Shown piece after piece: positions 48,078 through 57,686 of a stretch of 64,000 nucleotides of DNA; the first letter of the stretch is position 1, and every line of letters begins with the position of its first letter. The stretch covers positions 119,943,575 through 120,007,574 of the forward strand of contig NC_079149.1 in assembly GCF_945859685.1 (NCBI RefSeq), in the 5' to 3' direction. The notes under the pieces are model-generated. The model did no database searches, had not been told where the DNA came from, and saw only the letters and a list, made by a program, of their open reading frames with translations. Origin of the DNA: Eupeodes corollae (taxonomy: Eukaryota > Arthropoda > Insecta > Diptera > Syrphidae). The position numbers were made by a program, and so were the translations under genes.

Positions 48078-50171
48078 TTAACAATTGCAATGAATTGAAA
48101 TGAAGAATTTTTATTAAATTGGTTTTATTTTATTAATCTACAGCTGGTAGATTGGTTGTATTTTTCTTCTCTTGTATCAAAATGTATTAGTACCGAGGAG
48201 AGGACATGTACAAAATTCGAGATGATTAAAGACATTTCTAAAATAAAAACGGGATTGAAATGCATAAAAGAGGGAACTGTTATTTTCCGTATTTACTTAA
48301 AACAAAAAAAAACGAAAATTAAAGTTACAAAAGACCACAACTAAACCAAACGTTACAAGAAAATGAAATTAATAGAACACATTGATTCAATCATGGATTT
48401 TTTTTGTATTGTTTTTTTTTTTTAACAAAAACTGCAGCAAATGGTTGTGCCTCCCAAACTGTTTATCACGATGTTTGGCTTACCACGAATTACCGACTGT
48501 ATTTGTGATAAACAATTTTGGATGTTCTCAACTTTGGTATTTCGTAAATGGTATTAGTTTTTCCTACATTTGTAATTTTTTTTTTCTTAACGCTGTTACT
48601 ATTTCTCTAAACTTTATTTTTATAATACTGAGCAATTTCAAAATGGGTTTGTTAATACTTTTGTTATTTATTGTTTTCTGGTGGAATTTTATCTGAAAAT
48701 GAAAATATTCTAGTTTGATTTTGGAAAACTCCTGATTTTGAAAACTACCTTGTTTTGTTTTTGTATTGATAATACTCTATAGGAAGAAAATTAATTTTGG
48801 ACGTACGTTTCTAACGATTTAATTTGTATTTTTGTTTTAACTAGGGCCCCTGTGTTTGATCAAACATAGTTTCGCCACACACTATACAAACATGTTTGAG
48901 AGATATTAGGTGCGTGACGTTTTCAACTTAATCAGACCTACTTACGGAGACGGAGCAATGAGTGAATTAGCATGTGCAAAATGTGTTCCTCTTGTTAATT
49001 CCATGAAACTGAAAATTCAAAATGTTTTAATTTTGTTCAAACCGCTTGCGCACACGCGCATCATCGCTACACACTACTCAAACAGTTTGCAAATACATTC
49101 GTTTGCTCCAACAGTATGTGTAGTGTATGGGCCATATAAAACAAATGTTCCTGACTGAACCGTTTCTGTTTCAAAAAATAGCAATTTATACAAAAAAGCA
49201 ACCATGGATTGATTGTATAAAAGTTTTTAATGAGTTATTAATGTACTTCGACCTGGCGGTCTTCTGTGTTCCTGTAAACACATACTAGAGTACATAATCA
49301 AAACAAGACTTCCTACCGTAATTATTTTACGTATTTCTTTAAATAGAACATTTACATAATAATGATTGTTTGTACATTGCACAGCCTTCAGATAGCACTG
49401 CTCATCAACCTTAAGGTGGTTGCATAACCCTTTATTTTAAATTATTTTTGCTTATACTAATATAAAATAAAAACAGTTTTTGTGGATTCAGGCCAAAAGT
49501 AATAATGTACAAAAGCTTATTCTTGTGGATTGCTTTCGCAAGTTTTGATTTCAAGACCTCCTCTCAGAATTGATCGTTTATAATTTTTTGCATTCCGCAA
49601 TAGGGCTCTGGATCAGTAAAGGTTGCATTGCTATTCTTTTTGTACATAGTCAAGGCCCTCATTACGAAATACGATAATTTCAAAATTCGTTATCATTATC
49701 TCGGTTAGTTTTGGTGGTCCTGTTGCTATCGTTAAGAAACTTCAACTATCTTATCCGCATATCTATAACATTTTTCGTGTCTGCTGCATGAAAAAATTAA
49801 GTTAAACGCATGTATAATGAATATATTTTTAAATTTGTAATGATCATTCTCTTGGGTACCGTTTTTTTGTCTCGCGTTTTATATATATTTCGTAATATAG
49901 GACCAGCCCTATCATTACCTTTACAAAAACCGTTTATTTAAATTTTGATCACAAAATCAAAGTTGAAATGGATTCAACTCTTTGAGTGTATTCTCTGCTC
50001 AACCATTTACAATTTTAAAACGCTTCATATCAAAGAGAAGTGAATAATCCGCAAATAGTGCGAAAAATATAAAAATAATTCTGTCGATTAAAAGTTTGTG
50101 TAAGGTATTTACCTCTTATCAATACGATAAATTGAAACTTGCATCATAAAGGAAAAGATGAAATCTAAGAC
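48078..50171. other. Intergenic, with a cluster of CAAAC/GTTTG palindromes
   Basis: No gene is supported. The 104-codon frame at 48382-48696 is poly-Phe-like and composition driven. At 48841-49150 a less AT-rich block holds palindromes TGTTTGATCAAACA (48853-48866), CAAACATGTTTG (48887-48898) and CAAACAGTTTG (49079-49089), and weak GGCCC-containing inverted ends. It may be a small MITE. Confidence 0.4.
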
Positions 50172-50174
50172 TTA

Positions 50175-51488
50175 TACCCCTATTATGGTTGGCGAATCGA
50201 ACATTCGATTTGCGAACTAACAAATTCGACATACCACGGTTGAAAAACTTAACAATTCGTGTTCGAAAGTCAGGCATAAATAATCTTAAACTCATGAAAT
50301 TTCAAAAAAAAAAAACTGTTGTGTTCATTAAATGATAATTTTCATATTAAATAAAAATGCAAAGTAAACCAAAACGATAAGCAAATTTGCTTTTTGGAGA
50401 AAACGAAAATTACAGAAAAAAAAAAATAAAAATGCTTCAACTGCGAAAGAATATTCGAGACAACTCGTAGTTTCTTGGAACTTCCTAATCATCTGTAAGT
50501 AGAACAAATATTATGTACCTACTGGAAGTTCTTTTAATTCTAAATAATTCTTTAAGTTTCAGATCATATTTTCGACTGAATAAGGAAGCGTTTGTATTCG
50601 TATTAAACAAGCTGGAAGGCCAATTAAAAATGCAAACACCTTCTCAATCCCTGCACGAAATACTTTTTGTTTAACGGCCAGGTTACCAGGAGTAATAGGA
50701 TGTGTTGACGTAACCCATATAGGAATCGTTGCTTTAATTGAGTTGCGTTATCAGTATCTTAGCAGAAAAGGATATTACAGTTTAAACGCAATGATAGTAA
50801 GTTTTTACCTCGAGAGTAGCTTTTCGTTTTTAGTGCAAGTTTTTAAGGCGTGTGACCATAAAATGTGTATTTGTTATGTTGACTTAAGATATCCTGGATC
50901 AACCCATGATTCCTTTGTATGAAACTCCAGTAATCTTAAGCCAGTTTTTGAAACGTTGTACCAAAGAGTAGAACGTTCAATGTTCCTTGGTAGTATTTAT
51001 ATTTTTATTTCGTTGTTCAATAATTGTTCTTTTCCATCGCAAGTAGGTGGTCCGAGTGAGTTGAAGGTTGTAGCAAATTGGTACAATATTCCTTTTTTTT
51101 TGTTTGAAGAACCAAACTCTCCAACACCTCTCTCTACATTCAGGTACGATTCCATCAGTTCGACTAACTTTTCGTACTGATCTCAATTAGTTATCTTGCA
51201 GCTGAATACAAATACATTGATCCGTGTTATTTTATAAAAGAAATGAAATATGAACTTACAATGTTTTATTTTCCGACTTTTCTTTTACATAAGCTTCGAC
51301 CTTTTCTCACACAATATGAACGTTCGACATATAATAACACGAATGTAGTTCAAATCAACAAATATTCGATAGCGACAATAGTGAAATCAATCTTCAAAGA
51401 ATGTATGACATTTAAGTCGAATCAACGGTTCTCAATTCGCCACGGTAATACAAATGTCTCACTTCGACTCTCAGTGGTAATAGGGGTA
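50175..51488 (+). mobile_element. PIF/Harbinger transposon, decayed
   Basis: A 1314-bp element whose inverted ends begin TACCCCTATTA (50175-50185) and end TAATAGGGGTA (51478-51488), flanked by TTA on both sides (50172-50174 and 51489-51491), the 3-bp TWA target duplication typical of the superfamily. Inside is a plus-strand Harbinger transposase relic. Only the outer ~11 bp of the ends still match well. Confidence 0.85.
50425..50990 (+). pseudogene. Harbinger (HARBI1-type) transposase pseudogene with mini-introns
   Basis: Recognisable blocks are ETTRSFLELPNHL spliced over a 68-bp intron (50495-50562) to SYFRLNKEAFVFVLNKL. Next is PGVIGCVDVTHIGI with the first catalytic Asp, then RKGYYSLNAMI spliced over a 51-bp intron (50797-50847) to ACDHKMCICYVDLRYPGSTHDSFV with the second. 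Breaks are a TAA after LHEILFV, a lost segment with a frame change before PGVIGC, and a TGA after DSFV where Trp is expected. The third catalytic region is not intact. It cannot encode an active enzyme. Confidence 0.78.
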
Positions 51489-51491
51489 TTA

Positions 51492-52289
51492 ACGTTGAAA
51501 ATATTTTCTTTTCAAGCTACCTGAAAAAAATGTCTTCTTGTAGAATTGAAATCACACCGATTAAGGCCCATATTACATAAAGCGAGTGTTTGAAATTTGG
51601 ATTTTGAAGTGAATATTAAAATTATATTCACGAAATGAGTGATTCCAAAAACGTTCGCTTGCAGTTGAAGGTTGAACGTTCGATTCGATGTAATAATTCC
51701 AAACACAAAAGTTTTATTATTTTGAATCAGTTTCATTTCGAGTGCAGTTGAAAAATCCATTAACTTTTTTGATTTCCATTCTAACCTCTAAAATAGAATA
51801 GCAATAGTAAGCCGTGTAAATATCGTAGACCTGTACAATTATTAAACATTTAAGTTTTTTATCAGAAAATGCCTGAATGCGAACTGCAGTGTCAATAAAA
51901 GAGATAAACTCCAGGATATCATTTAAATTCATTGGCATCTGTAAAAAGTATTTTAAGCGTAATGCGTACATCGTTGCTTTAAAAGAAATATTTCCAGAGC
52001 AAGGACATTTTCCGAAGAAAGAAGTGCCCTCCCGAGATTGCCGGTTATGTCCCTTATTACTTTTTGCATTTCCGTTCAAAAAATGTGCCCAGTGGGAAAA
52101 GGATAAGTTTCAATTAATTAAGATGTAGCGTTCTAGCATAAAATGCAGTATTGCAGTACTAGCCTAGTTTAAAAATAAGGATCACTCACTTATGAAACCC
52201 GATTACCACATCTCCAACACATAACTTTTGTCCATTTTTGAATCAAGAAGTGTTCGTAGAACAATAATTTTTGTTTTTTCTAATAAAAA
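51492..52289. other. Intergenic with overlapping unidentified open frames
   Basis: A 120-codon minus frame (52079-51717) overlaps an 83-codon plus frame (51877-52128). Neither product is recognised. The minus frame reads through FFGKCPCSGNISFKATMYAL and PMNLNDILEFISF. One could be a remnant of a transposon accessory gene, but nothing decides it. Confidence 0.35.
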
Positions 52290-52295
52290 TTTATT
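52290..52295 (-). promoter_or_regulatory. Poly(A) signal of RpL34
   Basis: AATAAA on the minus strand about 25 bp after the RpL34 stop codon (52323-52321). Confidence 0.65.
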
Positions 52296-52320
52296 ATTTT
52301 TTTTAAAAGGAGTACACTTC

Positions 52321-53028
52321 TTATTTCTTAGACTTTGAAGCCGATTTCTGTGCTGGCTTCTTTTGAGGAGCTGGTGGTGCAGCTGCCCTAACTACCTTTA
52401 CAGGTTTGACAGATTCCTTTTGGCTCTTGAGGGCCTTAACAATCTTTTGTTCCTCAATAAGGAAGGCACGGATGATACGCTCGCGTAAGCAACCATGGCA
52501 AAGGACACCACCGTATGTACGACGGACGGTCTTTTGGCGTTTTGACAAGCGGGAACGCTCACATGGGCGGGTTGGTCGGATACCCTTTAGTTTTTCCTTG
52601 CACTGACCGCACTTTGGGACAGTCTTGTTCTTCTTAACATATTGGTAAACCAAACGACCGCCTGGAGTACGAACACTGAAATAAAAAAAGAAAATGTTCG
52701 AATTATTTGCTGATTGTGATTTTAACAATATTAAGTTAAAAACAAGCGGAGTTAGTGTCAAGATCTATCCATTCAAGGGACAAAAAACTACATGCGACTG
52801 ATCTGTCAAAACACTTTGGTAGCGCCAAGATTTCAGAAGAAGTCTTTCAAGTTTTTTCTTCTATTTCGCCACTGAACACTCAAACTCCACTTGTTTTTTG
52901 TAATCCACATTTTTATTCAAATAATTGTTGAATTAACAATTTATTGTACTTTAAAATACTTACATTCGCCTCCTGTTGGATTTTGTGTTGTAAGACAAAC
53001 GTCTCCTCAAAGTCAATCGCTGAACCAT
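52321..53028 (-). CDS. RpL34: 60S ribosomal protein L34 (eL34)
   Basis: Component of the large cytosolic ribosomal subunit. Coding exons 53028-52964 and 52675-52321 join to 139 residues. Exon 1 gives MVQRLTLRRRLSYNTKSNRRR and the junction codon is Ile; exon 2 continues VRTPGGRLVYQYVKK. The two CxxC pairs of the family are present (PKCGQCKEKL and LCHGCLRERI), as is the basic KGIRPTRPCERSRLSKRQKTVRRTYGG core. The last ~30 residues are an Ala/Pro/Lys/Ser-rich tail, longer than in vertebrates (human about 117 residues) and like the extended tails of insect eL34. The coding intron is 288 bp with a GTAAGT donor. A second intron lies in the 5' leader. The 146-codon open frame starting at 52761 is wrong, since it reads through the intron. 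Confidence 0.95.
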
Positions 53029-53274
53029 TTTATCGGCAACTAAAAATTTGAAGAGAAAAACACAGAGAATTTGTATAAGTTTCACACAATTCTATAGCAC
53101 AATATATTAAGTTTTAATTGAAATATTAATTTCCATATATTTTGTAACATAATTAATGGATGAATTAAGATTTTTTTGGGGAAAACAAAATTTAGGTACA
53201 CATACCTTCAAGAAATTAACTGGAAAGGAAGTTGATAAGGCAGTGCGGTGCGGTAAAGATGGCCGCGAAAAAAG
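53029..53274 (-). promoter_or_regulatory. RpL34 5' leader with leader intron and TOP-like start
   Basis: A noncoding first exon spans about 53274-53206, ending GAAG|GTATGT. A 166-bp intron ends TTTTTAG at 53040, and the leader resumes at 53039, eleven bases before the ATG. The likely cap site begins CTTTTTTCGCGGCC (from 53274), a 5' terminal oligopyrimidine tract as in ribosomal protein genes, which ties translation to growth signals. The exact start is inferred from this tract only. Confidence 0.6.
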
Positions 53275-53279
53275 AAAAA

Positions 53280-53294
53280 TGTCAAAAATTGACA
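53280..53294. promoter_or_regulatory. TGTCAA-AAA-TTGACA palindrome upstream of RpL34
   Basis: A perfect interrupted palindrome lies 6-20 bp upstream of the inferred RpL34 start. TGTCA is the core of TALE-homeodomain sites in insects. Related words lie near other gene starts here, such as TGTCAAAAATCTGAC at 46903 ahead of the EXD1-like gene. Confidence 0.35.
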
Positions 53295-54423
53295 TTTTGT
53301 TTTGGGCGTAATGGTTTGCTTACATGTTGTAGCATTTGGGGAATAGATTCACTTATATTTTAGTTATTATTTTCTTTAATTTTTAGTTTCGTAAAAAAGG
53401 ACATTCATTTTTTTAGTTTAATATGAATATTGACATTTAATTGGATTGGATTTGATTCAAAAAGCAAACAAAGCTATTATGAAAATGTTTGTATAAACTA
53501 TCAGAATCTTTAAACATCCCCAGTTTTAAGCCCTTACTCTACTCACTTGAGTTAAACATAATCATAAAATGTGACAAAACTTGTGTATTATGGGGTGTAT
53601 TCGAAAGAAATTAATTTGTTCAGGAATTTAATGTAGATTATTTTTTAATTTAACAAATTTTGTAAAACAATACAATAATCAGTTCTTTCGAACCTTGATC
53701 ATCACATCACATCGTGTCAGAAAAATAGGTTTCCAATTAGAGATTACATTTTGATAATACAATAAGAATAATAGTCAAATTGCCACTACTAATACGCCTG
53801 CAGCACCATTTATTTTTCAGGACAAATTCCATTCGATTGTTTGTGACTGTATTTTCTCGGAAACTTCACGAACTCCATCTTTAAGATTTTGAATCTATCT
53901 TATCTTTCACCTGGGTCTAAAGAAACAAATCTTGGCGATCAACTGCGATCACCTCTTCAAGAAATAACAGTCATTTCTTTCAAAACTGTGATCAATTTCC
54001 ATTTTTATTAATGACATAGTTTTTACTTCTGAAATGTTAGGGATGACAGCTGCCAAGCTGATGGCATCTTGTGGCTACGTTTATATTACCTTATGTAGAC
54101 TATTAACTTTCTATATTATATCTCCATTGCCATATTTCGTCTATGTAAAAAAAAACGTCTCGACAATAGTTATATTCATTTTAACAACAACATCGAAACT
54201 ACAATTTGTTCGTGTGAAAGGGGTCTAACGTTTTTAAAAGCATTCGACGATCTTATTTCACCATTAAACGGAAGTCAAAACTACTCTATCGACGAATCAG
54301 AACTTAAAGAAGAACCCAAAATTGCAAACGTCAAATAAAACAAAATCGAAAAGAAAACAACACAGCTGGAAAAATTTCAATTCAATACAATTTATCATTA
54401 AAATTAAGTTAAAAGAATTCAAT
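53295..54423. other. Divergent intergenic region RpL34 / Vti1a
   Basis: About 1.1 kb of mostly AT-rich DNA that should hold the Vti1a promoter. The frame at 54034-54228 is not recognised. No clear core promoter element could be fixed. Confidence 0.4.
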
Positions 54424-55218
54424 ATGACTTTAATCGATCACTATGAGCAACAATATGCTTCATTAATTGCAGAAATTACAGCATCAATTGGTCGATTAAA
54501 CATATTTAGTGGATGTAAGTAGAAAAATGTTAAAATTGTTCATACAACTCACAAAAACTTGGCTAACATATTTTTCATCGACAGCTGAAAGACGTGAACT
54601 TTGCGCAAAAATCGATGGAAGTCTAACCGAAGCTTCTGAATTGGTAATGTTTTCATTTTCAATTCGATATATGTATATTGAAATTTATTAAAATCTTACT
54701 TCCTTCTTTTTCAGTTGGAACAAATCGGTTTGGAAATAAGAGACTTGAATCCATCTGTTCGACCTGGTTTCAATAGCAAACTTAATTGCTATCAAGTCGA
54801 ACTAAAGCGTCTTCAAAATGAATACAAAAACATCAAAGAACAGTCACGAAATCATTCCTCACTCGAAATAACTGATGAATTTGATGATGTATCAATTCGA
54901 GATGATCAAAAGCAACGGTTGCTCGAGAACTCGGAGCGTATCGAACGAACTGGGAATCGTCTAGTTGAGGGCTATCGCATCGCTGTGGAAACAGAAGAAT
55001 TGAGCACACAAGTCTTGCAGGATTTACATCATCAGCGTGAAACTCTTAATAATGCTAGATCCAGGCTGAGGGAGACAAATGCTGAATTGGGTAGATCGTC
55101 GAGAATTTTGAATTCAATGTTGATGCGTGCATTGAGGGAGAAGGCTATTCTCTATGGAGTTGGTGGATTCTTTGTGGTTGCCGTTGTAATCAGTGTTTAC
55201 TTTTCATTTTCTAGCTAA
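54424..55218 (+). CDS. Vti1a: Qb-SNARE Vti1a
   Basis: Membrane fusion protein of the trans-Golgi and endosome system, pairing with syntaxins and an R-SNARE. Exons 54424-54514, 54585-54643 and 54715-55218 join to 217 residues; introns of 70 and 71 bp have GTAAGT and GTAATG donors. Order: N-terminal three-helix domain starting MTLIDHYEQQYASLIAEI (1-~95), linker, SNARE motif (~125-190) with GYRIAVETEELSTQVLQDL, zero-layer Gln157 in HHQRETL and RSRLRETNAELGRSSRIL, then a C-terminal membrane anchor (~194-215, AILYGVGGFFVVAVVISVYF) and a short lumenal tail. The length fits the family (~217-232). Insects have Vti1a and Vti1b; I chose the a form from the SNARE-motif resemblance, with moderate certainty. 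The start is the first in-frame ATG. Confidence 0.88.
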
Positions 55219-55650
55219 TTATTCCAAATGTGTAAATGATTATTTGTTAACATTTTATCTAAATAGGAATCAATCATTAAAAGCCCAAATCATTCCTTTT
55301 GACAAGATTTGCTAATTCATTACTGTTATATAAATAGTAAGGTGTACAAAACTCATTAAAATATGTTTTTATTTAATTTTAAGTACTTAGATATTTCATT
55401 TAAGATGTTGATATTTATTTTAGCAAATTTTACTAAGTATTAAAAGTTTTAATTTAAAAAAAAAATAGTTTATTTTGTTGTAAGCATCGGTGTGAATCTA
55501 TTAAAAATAATCCCACAAGGAATTTAAAAACTCAGCTTTAGGGAAAAGGCTTAAGAGAGAGTTCACACCAAAATTCGCAGTGTCAATTATCAATCGACTG
55601 TTGATAAATATCGAAATCCAGGCTTTTTAATCTTTTGCTTAAGAATTGAA
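55219..55650. other. Vti1a 3' region
   Basis: AT-rich 3' flank with an ATTAAA at about 55276 that may serve as a poly(A) signal. Nothing else was recognised. Confidence 0.4.
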
Positions 55651-55651
55651 C

Positions 55652-56980
55652 ACTTTTTTTGGACATGAATTTAGCACATTGAAAGGAGTGCAAGTATTTT
55701 TCTGCTTTAAATTCTTTATTACTTGCAAGTAACGGTTCATTTTTATGTTGTTACTATGACTACCTTATATGGTAATAAAAATGTGTAGATGATTGAAAAG
55801 TAAAGTATCGTTTTGCGAAAAATGAAGATTGTTTGTGATTTGCGTTGTTTTTAGCTGGACATAAATTAAGCACGTTTTGCAATAAAAGTGTGTATTTTTA
55901 ATTTTTGTGTTTTTTTTTTAAGAAAATAATAATTTTTGAGGTAATTAAATATTCCTTTAATGATCTATAATTAAAAATTTTAAAAAAAATTAATTAGTCA
56001 TGGCAAAAGGAAATTGGTGTTCAAAGGATAAAAGAAGTCTGATTTTGATCTTGGGCGGTAATAGACATTACTAAGTTGTTAGAATGCTACAGGAAGCTGG
56101 TTTATAATGCCTACGTCATTTCAAAAGTTTAGAGAGATTGAAAACGTTAAACAAAACCCCCGGGCCAGAAAGACAACTACAAAAAAAGATAGAATTATTT
56201 ATAGGTTATCGACCTAGGATCCGTTTAAGAACTCCAGTGCCATTTGAAGCGAACTTTCAACGAACTATGGAGTAAATGTTTCCTCAAGGACCATAAGACG
56301 CCGATTAAATGAAAACAATCTACGTGGGTGCGTTGCTCAGAGAAAACCGCTTTTATCAAAAAAAAATCTGAAATATAAGTTACAGTTTGTCAAAGCCTAG
56401 AAAAACCCATTACTTTTTGGAAAAACTTGTTCTGGAGCGATGAATCCAAATTCTGCCGGTTCAGATCGGATGGGAAAAAATATGTATGGCGTCCAAAAAA
56501 CAGAGAATATGATCCAAGGTACACTATTAAGACGGTGAAACACGGCGGAGGCAACGTTATGGTCTGGGCTGCTTTTTCATGGCACGGCGTTGGCCCCGTC
56601 GTAAAATTTGACACCAGAACGTGTACACAAACTTAAAAGTTAGTGAAGTGTGCTTTAGAGGTGAATAAATCGACGTTTTAAAATGGCCAGCACCCTTACC
56701 TTAACCCGATCGAGAATTTGTGGAATGATGTTGAACATCACATTGAGCAACAAAACTTACCAATTTAACACAATTGTAGCAGGAGATTCAAAATTCTTGG
56801 TATGCAATTCCAAAGTCACGATGTCAGGCTTTGGTTGAAAGTTTGCCGAGAAGAATTGCTTCTGTACTGCAAAATAAAGGGTCCCCTACCAAATACTAAG
56901 AAAAACTTAGAATTGATAACGGTAAGTAAAATTTTATCAAGAAACTGTTGAATGTGCTAAATTCGTGTCCAGGCGAAAAA
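55652..56980 (+). mobile_element. Decayed Tc1-like transposon with IR/DR ends
   Basis: The left terminal motif TGGACATGAATTTAGCACATT (55660-55680) recurs in variant form as TGGACATAAATTAAGCACG about 195 bp inside (55855-55875). It also appears inverted at the right (AATGTGCTAAATTCGTGTCC, 56951-56970). This is the same outer/inner repeat plan as the intact element at 22565 but with unrelated terminal sequence. A second right-hand copy was not found, so the right end may be deleted. Confidence 0.6.
56260..56900 (+). pseudogene. Tc1-like transposase pseudogene
   Basis: Blocks in order are TIRRRLNENNLRG near 56290, LVFWSDESKFCRFRSDGKKYVWRP (first catalytic Asp, frame 56427-56636), KHGGGNVMVWAAFSWHGVGPVV, and then, after frame changes, a relic of the NPIENLWNDVE block near 56705. 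Stops and frameshifts break it repeatedly, and the second catalytic block is not readable. It is non-functional. Confidence 0.7.
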
Positions 56981-57093
56981 TTGATATTTCTATATTGCAT
57001 ACTTTTTTCTTCTTACAGATGTTTAACATACATATTTGATGAAGTACTATGAAAACATAGTGCTATGTATATGTAATGTAAATAAAATATAAC

Positions 57094-57135
<42 letters not shown>
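57094..57135 (+). repeat. ATT trinucleotide microsatellite
   Basis: About 13 ATT units, nearly perfect, in AT-rich intergenic DNA. Confidence 0.85.
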
Positions 57136-57136
<1 letters not shown>

Positions 57137-57674
57137 ATTATTTATTAAAATATAAAATAAATTTATAATATAAGCATTTACATCACTTACTACCAGAGAC
57201 CAAAGATTGTATCTATCCTAAAACATTTATTTTAAATGGATCTCTAATTTCCAGCCTAAAATATAACTAATTTCATAATAAAAAAACAAATGGAAAATTA
57301 TATGGTTTTTATTTTCTTTAACAAGTGTAAATATATAGAAATTTTATTACCATTTACAACCATTTGGTGATCAAAGCTCATATCAATTGACTTTTTAAAT
57401 GTTAAACGTTGTCATTTATCAGCTTTAAGGGATATTTTTTAGATTAACATTTTTTAAAAGCTTTTGCAGGTGGAATCATATGTATTAATAAATTTACAGG
57501 GGGGCATAGTTATAAATAAAGTATAGAGTTGAAATAAACTATAGTTTTTTGGAATCTGAACAGAACACAAAGTAATTTTTTAACAAGTATTTAACTTTTT
57601 TTTATAAATCTTAAGTTTGAATAAAATGTTTTTAAATAAAAATTTGCAATTTTGAAAATTATATATGGATTCCT
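57136..57674. other. AT-rich intergenic stretch
   Basis: Nothing recognised between the microsatellite and the retrotransposon insertion. Confidence 0.5.
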
Positions 57675-57686
57675 ATTCCCACCAAA
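57675..57686. repeat. Target-site duplication (left), ATTCCCACCAAA
   Basis: Twelve bases identical to 59149-59160 on the other side of the retrotransposon. Confidence 0.85.

Noticed and set aside
51717..52128. Overlapping 120-codon (-) and 83-codon (+) frames
   Set aside because: Cannot decide which strand, if either, is coding; no recognised domain.
52321..52761. 146-codon RpL34 frame beginning MTLTPLVFNLILL
   Set aside because: The first ~28 codons are intron read-through; the true upstream exon lies at 53028-52964.
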